Assembly (NCBI GenBank): GCA_021636625.1
Contig: JAJWLX010000086.1
Coordinates: forward strand, 1 to 11,593
From: Prevotella sp.
GTDB taxonomy: Bacteria; Bacteroidota; Bacteroidia; Bacteroidales; Bacteroidaceae
Direction of reading: 5' to 3'
Length of the DNA: 11,593 nt
The position numbers and the translations under genes are program-made. How positions within the stretch are numbered: position 1 is the stretch's first letter; each line of letters begins with the position of its first letter. Shown here one piece after another: positions 6,811-11,593 of this stretch. Under the pieces are notes generated by a model. The model saw nothing but the letters and a program-made list of their open reading frames with translations. It was not told where the DNA came from and did not search any database.

Positions 6811-6906
6811 CCTTTTAAAAAGGTGAATGCTTTCGATTTCTGAAAAGAAAAATAGAATGTGTTTATAGAAGGATTAAAAGGATTAAAAAGTTTAAAACGA
6901 AATGGT

Positions 6907-7419
6907 ATGAAAAATATGTTGGCATTGAGCCAGGAGCGTTTCTCGGCTCGCAAGTTTACCTCCGAGGCAGTAAGTCAGGAGGATGTGGATTACATGATGG
7001 AGTGTGTGCGACTGGCTCCATCGGCAGTGAACAGACAGCCTTGGCTTTGGCTCATCGTCCGCTCGGATGAGGCTAAGGAGAAACTCCAGGAGTGCTACGA
7101 CCGTGAGTGGTTCAAGACAGCCCCAATGTATATTGTGGGAATGAAGAATGTGAATGAGAACTGGGTTCGCAGATACGATGAGAAGCCTCATGGAGATATT
7201 GACGTGGCAATAGCTGCCGAGCACCTCTGTCTGGCTGCTACCGAAAGAGGATTGGGCACCTGCTGGGTCTGCAATTATGATACAGACAAGATGCAGCAGT
7301 TTTTCCCTCGCGAAGGTTTCGAGGCAGTAGTGATCATCCCTCTCGGTCATATTGCTGAGGATTGTCCTCATACCGAGAAGAAGCGCAAGGAAATGAACGA
7401 GATCGTGGAAGGAATCTAA
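6907..7419 (+). CDS. Nitroreductase-family FMN oxidoreductase
   Basis: This is a small flavoprotein expected to bind FMN and reduce nitro compounds, quinones or an unknown physiological substrate using NAD(P)H. Starting at the ATG at 6907 gives 170 residues, typical for the compact branch of the family. An ATG at 6916 is also possible, and the open frame upstream begins only with GTG. Motifs in order: ERFSARKF near the N-terminus (the S-x-R phosphate-binding segment), LAPSAVNRQPW (the PSAxNxQPW flavin-contact motif), DVAIAAEHLCLAATERGLGTCWVCNYD (the dimer-interface helix and G-L-G-x-x-W segment), and VIIPLGHIAED near the C-terminus. The helicase gene starts 12 bp downstream, so they probably share a transcript. 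No pathway partner is visible, so the substrate is unknown. Confidence 0.9.
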   Translation: MKNMLALSQERFSARKFTSEAVSQEDVDYMMECVRLAPSAVNRQPWLWLIVRSDEAKEKLQECYDREWFKTAPMYIVGMKNVNENWVRRYDEKPHGDIDVAIAAEHLCLAATERGLGTCWVCNYDTDKMQQFFPREGFEAVVIIPLGHIAEDCPHTEKKRKEMNEIVEGI

Positions 7420-7431
7420 AAAACGAAGCTA

Positions 7432-8352
7432 ATGGAAATGAACGAAGAATCCATCCTGGCATGGAATATCATAGAAAAGACCAGCGCTAACCTCTTCCTT
7501 ACGGGCAAGGCAGGCACAGGTAAAACAACCTTCTTGAAACACCTCAAGGAGAAGTCGCCTAAACGAATGGTTGTGCTTGCCCCAACAGGTATTGCCGCCA
7601 TCAACGCCGGAGGAATGACCATTCATTCGTTCTTCCAGCTTCCTTTTTCGCCATATATTCCGGGTACAACCTTCGGAAGTGGCGAACAGAAACGCTATCA
7701 GTTCAGCAAACTCAAGCGAAACATCATCCGAAGCATCGACCTGCTGGTCATCGATGAAATCAGTATGGTGCGCAGCGATTTGCTCGACGCCATCGACTCG
7801 GTGCTTCGTCAGTACCGCAAGCGCCACGACCTGCCTTTCGGCGGTGTGCAGCTCCTGATGATAGGCGATCTGCAGCAGTTGGCACCAGTGGTTACGGCGC
7901 AGGAAGAGCAGCTTCTGAAAGAGCATTACGATACTCCTTTCTTCTTCAGCAGCAATGCGCTGAAGCAGGTAGGCTATCTTACCGTAGAGCTCAAGAAGGT
8001 TTATCGCCAGCAGGACGAGCAGTTTATCTCCCTGCTCAACCAGATTAGGGAGAACAGGGCTTCGGATGCTACCTTGCAGGCATTGAACCAGCGTTTTATT
8101 CCCAATTTCGAACCGCCGAAGAACAGTAACTTCATCCGCCTGACCACTCATAATGCGCCAGCCCAGCAGATCAATGAGCAGCAGCTTGCCGCCTTGCCAT
8201 CCAGGGCATTTTCCTATACGGCAGAGGTAGAGGATAACTTCCCGGAATCATCTTATCCGGCTGATTTCATGCTCACCCTGAAGCCCGGAGCACAGGTGAT
8301 GAGGAAGCAAATGAGCAGGTTTTATTTTCAAACCTGCAAGAGTTTTATATAA
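7432..8352 (+). pseudogene. 3'-truncated Pif1/RecD-like SF1 helicase (AAA family)
   Basis: The open frame encodes 306 residues, whereas Pif1-type bacterial helicases are usually well above 400. Conserved sequence runs from the start: Walker A GKAGTGKT at 25-32, APTGIAAINAGG at 50-61, Walker B VIDEISM at 106-112, motif III GDLQQLAPV at 145-153, and the KKVYRQ arginine motif at 188-193. TTHNAPAQQIN is at 238-248 and LKPGAQVM at 283-290. After M290 (nt 8302) the helicase sequence stops abruptly and a 16-residue unrelated tail leads to a stop. Motifs V and VI, which complete the ATPase site in domain 2, are missing, and no remainder is found in any frame downstream. The protein is therefore unlikely to unwind DNA. 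It lies 12 bp behind the nitroreductase gene. Either an insertion/deletion event joined it to the accessory DNA on the right, or the missing part lies beyond the window. Confidence 0.8.
8315..8337. repeat. Hairpin at the helicase truncation point
   Basis: GCAGGTTT (8315-8322) and AAACCTGC (8330-8337) form a perfect 8-bp stem with a 7-nt loop, starting 13 bp after the last recognisable helicase codon. It overlaps the spurious C-terminal tail. It may mark the end of an inserted element, or act as a weak terminator; the following T-tract is poor. Confidence 0.55.
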
Positions 8353-8364
8353 TTTCCTGAACGA

Positions 8365-8389
8365 AAAAACTTCATTTAAGGAAGTTTTT
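8365..8389. terminator. A/T-rich hairpin after the truncated helicase
   Basis: AAAAACTTC (8365-8373) pairs with GAAGTTTTT (8381-8389) around a 7-nt loop. The A-run and T-run arrangement resembles a weak bidirectional terminator placed between the helicase remnant and the promoter of the ATPase gene. Confidence 0.5.
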
Positions 8390-8399
8390 GAGAAAAGCC

Positions 8400-8430
8400 T
8401 TGCTATTCCCGATTATTTCCACTATCTTTG
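8400..8430 (+). promoter_or_regulatory. Promoter of the AAA-ATPase/PD-(D/E)XK gene
   Basis: TTG at 8400-8402 is followed after 20 bp by TATCTTTG at 8423-8430. Predicted start is near 8437, about 30 nt before the ATG at 8468. The gene thus has its own promoter after the helicase break. Confidence 0.7.
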
Positions 8431-8467
8431 CAATCGAATAAGTTGCACTCTATAAAACGAAGAAGAT

Positions 8468-10189
8468 ATGGATTACAAGAGATTACCTTACGGCGTTGCC
8501 GATTATACATGGATTAAGAGTCAGAACAGATACTGTGCTGACAAGACTATGTTTATACCTAAGATGGAGGAAGCAGGAGACTTTCTCTATCTCATCCGCC
8601 CACGCCGTTTTGGCAAGAGTGTCTTCCTCACGATGCTTCAAGCCTACTACGACATCGAGAAGAAAGATTCGTTCCATACTACATTCAAGGATACTTGGAT
8701 TGAGTCGCACCCAACCGAAGGACTTGGACAATATCAGGTTTTGTATTTCGACTTCTCTAGAGCTGCAGCAGGACAAGGTAGCTTGGAGGAAAACTTCAAT
8801 ATATATTGTAACAGCGTATTGGATGGCTTCATCAAAAAGTATGCTGCCTATTATGATGAAGATTTCAACATGGAGGAATACCTTGGCTTTTCCGGTGCCT
8901 CCTATAAGCTAAATGCACTGAATACTTATTCCAAAAGCAAAGGTACGCAACTTTACCTTATCATCGACGAGTATGACAACTTCACCAACAACATCCTAAG
9001 TGAGGAAGGAGAAGCTGTGTATCACGCCTTGACTCATGCACAAGGCTTCTACCGTGACTTCTTCAAGCTATTCAAGGGAATGTTCCAGCGCATCATGATG
9101 ATGGGAGTAAGTCCTGTCACCGTGAACGACCTCAACAGTGGCTATAACATCGGCACCAATCTCTCCATGGACCCCATGTTCAACATGATGCTGGGATTCA
9201 GCGAGAACGAGGTACGGGAAATGATAGAATACTACAGAGAAGTAGGACTCATCAAGGTTCCGACCGACCAGCTGATTACCGACATGAAGCCTTGGTATGA
9301 CAACTATTGCTTCGCGAAGGACAGTCTGGTTACAGACCCCAAGATGTTCAATTCGGATATGGTTATCTATTATCTCCGCCATTTCATCCGTTTTGGCAAA
9401 GCGCCGGACGAGATGGTAGACCCAAACACCATGACTGATTATGCCAAGATGAAGAAGATCATCTTCCTGGACAAGCTGCAGGGCGACCGCAAGAGCGTGC
9501 TGAAAGAAATCATCAACCAAGGTTACATCTGGGCGGAGCTGAGAGAAAGTTTCCCTGCTGAAGACTTGGTTGACCCTGACCTGTTCCCAAGTCTGCTCTA
9601 CTATTACGGCATGCTGACCATCATTGGCAAGCGTGGCAGAAGAGTAAAGTTGGGAATCCCTAACGAGAATGTACGCCGCCAATATTACGGCTATGTGTTG
9701 GATGAATACAACAGGGATGCCAAAATCAACAATAATCATCTTGCCGACCGATACGATGTAATGGCTCTGGATGGTAACATCAAGCCAGCCATCGAATACA
9801 TCGCCGAGGGTTACAGGAACTGTACAAGTATTCACTCCAGCATCCAGGCAGAGCGCAATCTGCAAGGTTTCATCGCCGCATATCTCAACCATAGTGGTTA
9901 TTACTACATCATCCAGGAAATGGAGTTGAACGGTGGTTATTGCGACTTGACGATGATTCCGGATCTCACCCGTTTCCCTGAGGTTGCCCATGCCTACCTC
10001 ATGGAGTTGAAATATCTGAAAACGGGCGATACCGATGAAGCAGGAAACAAGGCTTTGGAAGAAGCAAGGGCTCAGTTGGAGCAATATGCGCAAGACGCAA
10101 GATTGCCACAGCTGATGAATGGAAAGCCTATCCACAAGATAGCCATCATCTATAAAGGTAATGACTTGTGGAAAGTAACGGAGTGCTAA
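8468..10189 (+). CDS. AAA-ATPase-like / PD-(D/E)XK nuclease-like fusion protein
   Basis: This 573-residue protein belongs to the large Bacteroidota family that couples an N-terminal AAA-ATPase-like domain to a C-terminal PD-(D/E)XK-like domain. The N-terminal signature LPYGVADYTWIKSQNRYCADKTMFI (6-30) precedes a variant P-loop, RPRRFGKS, at 44-51. The Walker B strand LYLIIDEYD is at 162-170. The KLGIPNENVRRQYYGY linker motif is typical of the family. In the C-terminal domain D493 (GGYCDL) and E513-x-K515 (LMELKYLK) give a plausible nuclease metal-binding set. The biological role is not established for this family; defence or toxin-like roles have been suggested because the genes are numerous, patchily distributed and mobile-looking. 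The ATG at 8468 is supported by a promoter about 40 bp upstream and a purine-rich AACGAAGAAG segment. It ends 34 bp from the convergent recombinase gene. Confidence 0.87.
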   Translation: MDYKRLPYGVADYTWIKSQNRYCADKTMFIPKMEEAGDFLYLIRPRRFGKSVFLTMLQAYYDIEKKDSFHTTFKDTWIESHPTEGLGQYQVLYFDFSRAAAGQGSLEENFNIYCNSVLDGFIKKYAAYYDEDFNMEEYLGFSGASYKLNALNTYSKSKGTQLYLIIDEYDNFTNNILSEEGEAVYHALTHAQGFYRDFFKLFKGMFQRIMMMGVSPVTVNDLNSGYNIGTNLSMDPMFNMMLGFSENEVREMIEYYREVGLIKVPTDQLITDMKPWYDNYCFAKDSLVTDPKMFNSDMVIYYLRHFIRFGKAPDEMVDPNTMTDYAKMKKIIFLDKLQGDRKSVLKEIINQGYIWAELRESFPAEDLVDPDLFPSLLYYYGMLTIIGKRGRRVKLGIPNENVRRQYYGYVLDEYNRDAKINNNHLADRYDVMALDGNIKPAIEYIAEGYRNCTSIHSSIQAERNLQGFIAAYLNHSGYYYIIQEMELNGGYCDLTMIPDLTRFPEVAHAYLMELKYLKTGDTDEAGNKALEEARAQLEQYAQDARLPQLMNGKPIHKIAIIYKGNDLWKVTEC

Positions 10190-10223
10190 AGAATTTAGGA
10201 AACAGCAAGGGATATTCTTTTCT

Positions 10224-11255
10224 TTATGCCGCCATTCCGGCAATCAGCCGGATGGCTTCCTGCTTTTTCTGCAGCAGGGAGTGAACATATACCTGGGTGG
10301 TGCTGATGTGGGTATGGCCCAGTAGTTGTGATACGGTATAGATATCTACTCCCATGGCAAGTGCCTGGGTGGCAAAGGTATGTCGGGCACAGTGGAAGGT
10401 GATGTGCTTGTCTGTGATGCCAGCCTCTTTCAGCCATGTTCTCAGCTTTTCATTCAGGCGTGATGAGGGCAGGGCAGAGAAAAGGGGAGTTTCTTTCTCT
10501 CTGTCCAGCTCGGCAAGACGGCATCCGGTGCACTGTTCCAGACAGGCTTCTGCTTCATCCGATAGGGGGATGATCAGTTCCTGTTGGGTCTTCACACACG
10601 TTTTCTTGATATAGTAGATGCCGTCTCTTTTTATCAGATCTGCCGCTTTTAATGAGAATATATCGCTTTTTCTTAGTCCTGTAAGGATGCTCAGGCTGAA
10701 GGCTTCCTTCAGTAGGGGGTAGGCGCACGGAGCCTTCATCACTTTTCTTATTTCGCTCTGCGAGAGGAAGGCACGCTCTTTCTGGGCTCTTGCCGTATGA
10801 TGAATGGTGTGGAGGAGTCTCATCGGGTTCTCTTCCAGAAGACGGAATCTTACAGCTTCATTCAGTACCGCACTGAATATCTTGATTTTTGAAAGGATTG
10901 TACTCTCTGCCAGTTTCTTGGGTGTTTTCAGATGGTGGTGCATATCCTGCGCACTACGTAGATAGGTCACAAACTGCTGGCAGAACTCAAGATCTACTTC
11001 AACGAGCAATGTATCTTCAGCCCCAAGTGCCTTCAGGTGCTTGATCAGACTTCTTACGCTGCCGCTCCTGCCGGTATAGTTCTTTCTTCCTTCTACCTGT
11101 CGGGCTGCAGCATATTGCTCTACGAAGTCGATGAGTCTGATATTGTTTTTGCTGGAATCTGCTACCTGATGTCTTGTGTTGTTACTCCATAGGTTCAATT
11201 CCAATAAATACTTGATGACACGAATTAAAATGTTGTTTGTTCCTTTTGCTATCAT
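10224..11255 (-). CDS. Tyrosine recombinase / DNA invertase (phage-integrase family)
   Basis: This enzyme makes site-specific cuts and joins through a covalent 3'-phosphotyrosine link. From the ATG at 11255-11253 it has 343 residues; a TTG five codons upstream is possible but not needed. An N-terminal SAM-like core-binding domain (about IRLIDFVEQYAAARQVEGRK to the LLEENPMRLL region) precedes the catalytic domain. Catalytic residues: R195 in LTGLRKSD, a likely beta-hairpin lysine in KKTCVKTQQ, H288-x-x-R291 in FHCARHTFAT, H314 in LLGHTHIS, and nucleophile Y323 in TTQVYVHS. The architecture and length resemble the Bacteroidota tyrosine invertases that flip short promoter segments. The key context is that its 5' end lies 37 bp from a perfect 55-bp inverted repeat pair, its presumed substrate. 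It is convergent with the ATPase gene and has no visible excisionase, relaxase or phage genes around it. Confidence 0.92.
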   Translation of the reverse strand: MIAKGTNNILIRVIKYLLELNLWSNNTRHQVADSSKNNIRLIDFVEQYAAARQVEGRKNYTGRSGSVRSLIKHLKALGAEDTLLVEVDLEFCQQFVTYLRSAQDMHHHLKTPKKLAESTILSKIKIFSAVLNEAVRFRLLEENPMRLLHTIHHTARAQKERAFLSQSEIRKVMKAPCAYPLLKEAFSLSILTGLRKSDIFSLKAADLIKRDGIYYIKKTCVKTQQELIIPLSDEAEACLEQCTGCRLAELDREKETPLFSALPSSRLNEKLRTWLKEAGITDKHITFHCARHTFATQALAMGVDIYTVSQLLGHTHISTTQVYVHSLLQKKQEAIRLIAGMAA

Positions 11256-11267
11256 TTTCTTTTTATG

Positions 11268-11299
11268 CAAAGGTATTACAAATAATCGGAAATTCCAAA
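11268..11299 (-). promoter_or_regulatory. Fixed candidate promoter of the invertase gene
   Basis: On the minus strand, TTTG at 11299-11296 is followed after 20 bp by TACCTTTG at 11275-11268. The match is good, but the start would be near 11261, leaving only about 6 nt before the ATG. The -33 box lies inside the left recombinase core site, so recombinase binding could block it. Confidence 0.45.
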
Positions 11300-11347
11300 A
11301 CTATAACTTAAGTTTTGGGCTGAAAAGTGGGTATTGTTCTAGTATAA
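11293..11347 (+). repeat. Left inverted-repeat arm with recombinase core-like site
   Basis: The arm contains CCAAAACT (11295-11302), an 8-bp spacer ATAACTTA (11303-11310) and AGTTTTGG (11311-11318). Two inverted 8-bp binding arms around an 8-bp spacer is the usual shape of a tyrosine-recombinase crossover site. The remaining 29 bp (11319-11347) extend toward the centre of the element and may carry accessory binding sites. Confidence 0.8.
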
Positions 11348-11357
11348 TTGTACGCTG

Positions 11358-11387
11358 CAAAAGTACTGCTTTTCTTAATAACTTCAA
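11358..11387 (-). promoter_or_regulatory. Leftward promoter inside the invertible segment
   Basis: On the minus strand, TTG at 11387-11385 is followed after 19 bp by TACTTTTG at 11365-11358. Transcription would begin near 11352, cross the left arm and run into the invertase gene. After inversion this promoter would instead face right, out of the window. Confidence 0.55.
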
Positions 11388-11430
11388 CAAAAAAACTTAT
11401 TTTTTAACGATTATTCACTGTAAACGTCTA

Positions 11431-11438
11431 TATTTTTG
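11431..11438 (+). promoter_or_regulatory. Rightward -7 box inside the invertible segment
   Basis: TATTTTTG is a full TAnnTTTG match with a poor -33 region. It would start near 11445 and read through the right arm to genes outside the window. Downstream of it lie several TCAG repeats (11445-11468) and a 10-bp palindrome TCTCTAGAGA (11470-11479), possible operator sequences. Confidence 0.5.
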
Positions 11439-11538
11439 CGTAAATCAGTTAAAATCAGCTTCAGTCAGTTCTCTAGAGATGAGAAAATGTGGTGTGCTTT
11501 TATGATACACACTATATAAAATCGGATGAAAAATACTG

Positions 11539-11593
11539 TTATACTAGAACAATACCCACTTTTCAGCCCAAAACTTAAGTTATAGTTTTGGAA
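11539..11593 (-). repeat. Right inverted-repeat arm with recombinase core-like site, reaching the window edge
   Basis: This is the exact reverse complement of 11293-11347. It holds the mirror-image core: CCAAAACT (11568-11575), spacer TAAGTTAT (11576-11583) and AGTTTTGG (11584-11591). Identity may continue past the last base shown. Confidence 0.8.

Larger units (their letters stand above)
6595..6906. other. Divergent intergenic region between umuC and the nitroreductase gene
   Basis: This gap of about 310 bp holds a -7 box for umuC on the minus strand (6624-6631), three 22-bp iterons (6671-6736), and a plus-strand promoter (6780-6810). The plus-strand leader contains a purine-rich direct repeat, GGATTAAAA, at about 6871-6889. 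A GTG at 6859 could extend the nitroreductase by 16 residues, but the lysine-rich extension does not belong to the family fold. Confidence 0.55.
11293..11593. mobile_element. Putative invertible promoter element (invertron) bounded by 55-bp perfect inverted repeats
   Basis: The left arm (11293-11347) and right arm (11539-11593) are exact reverse complements over at least 55 bp; the right arm ends at the window edge, so it may be longer. They enclose a 191-bp spacer (11348-11538) with no credible gene but with a promoter-like element facing each way. A tyrosine recombinase gene begins 37 bp outside the left arm. This is the arrangement of phase-variable promoter switches in Bacteroidota. The flipping unit between the two core sites would be about 270 bp. 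The downstream gene on the right is not visible. Confidence 0.85.

Noticed and set aside
6859..6906. GTG-initiated 16-residue extension of the nitroreductase
   Set aside because: The lysine- and glycine-rich extension has no counterpart in the fold, and an ATG in good position follows at 6907.
7429..8151. 240-codon minus-strand frame opposite the helicase remnant
   Set aside because: It is the antisense shadow of the helicase motifs, with no recognisable family.
9068..10243. Long 391-codon minus-strand frame opposite the ATPase gene
   Set aside because: It is antisense to a protein with clear family motifs, and its translation has no recognisable domain.
11176..11505. 109-codon plus-strand frame spanning the invertase start and the invertible segment
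   Set aside because: It runs antisense through the recombinase N-terminus and crosses the left arm; inversion would break it. Its last eight codons (from 11479) could form a tiny leader peptide, but nothing supports that.
11293..11593. Insertion sequence or MITE interpretation of the 55-bp inverted repeats
   Set aside because: No transposase or target duplication is visible, and the internal core-site geometry plus an adjacent tyrosine recombinase fits an invertible element better. A MITE cannot be fully excluded because the window ends at the right arm.
1..11593. tRNA or rRNA genes
   Set aside because: No cloverleaf-like sequence with T-loop consensus or rRNA-like segment was seen on either strand by eye.

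Overview
The window looks like a Bacteroidota chromosome, most likely a Prevotella/Segatella-type gut commensal. The evidence is the promoter style (several TTTG or TTG -33 boxes about 18-20 bp before a TAnnTTTG -7 box), A/T-rich translation starts without strong Shine-Dalgarno sequences, and gene families common in that group: an FHS-type sugar MFS permease, an AAA-ATPase/PD-(D/E)XK fusion protein and a tyrosine-type DNA invertase. The genus is inferred from gene content, not proven.

Left part (1-4800): the N-terminal 120 codons of a type II NADH dehydrogenase run off the left edge on the minus strand. Diverging from it is a LacI-family regulator, then a two-gene operon of a long-chain polyol/uronate dehydrogenase (mannitol 2-dehydrogenase/fructuronate reductase family) and an MFS sugar or polyol symporter 3 bp behind it. 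Operator-like palindromes lie upstream of the regulator (515-528) and of the operon (three between 1709 and 1753). The operon has a consensus promoter, a strong 5'-UTR hairpin and a strong bidirectional terminator (4751-4795). Together they form a small regulated import-and-oxidation cassette, probably for mannitol or a related substrate. The kinase or dehydratase needed for the next step is not in view.

Middle part (4808-7419): a minus-strand translesion polymerase operon in the order umuC then umuD (ATGA overlap), the reverse of E. coli umuDC. The intergenic region before it holds three exact-period 22-bp iterons with a CCTTAAGG palindromic core, and on the other side a divergent nitroreductase gene with its own promoter.

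Right part (7432-11593): this looks like accessory DNA. A Pif1/RecD-like helicase gene, in operon position behind the nitroreductase, loses its conserved sequence at about 8302 and lacks its C-terminal helicase motifs. Just past the break are a GC-rich hairpin, a second hairpin, a consensus promoter and an AAA-ATPase/PD-(D/E)XK gene. Convergent to that is a tyrosine recombinase with the full catalytic set.

The most interesting structure is at the right edge. Directly upstream of the recombinase is a perfect 55-bp inverted repeat (11293-11347 and 11539-11593) around a 191-bp spacer with a promoter-like element facing each way. Each arm contains a smaller site, CCAAAACT-N8-AGTTTTGG, shaped like a tyrosine-recombinase core. 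This is best read as a phase-variable invertible promoter with its cognate invertase. The gene it would switch on the right lies outside the window, and the inversion could also rewire expression of the invertase itself.
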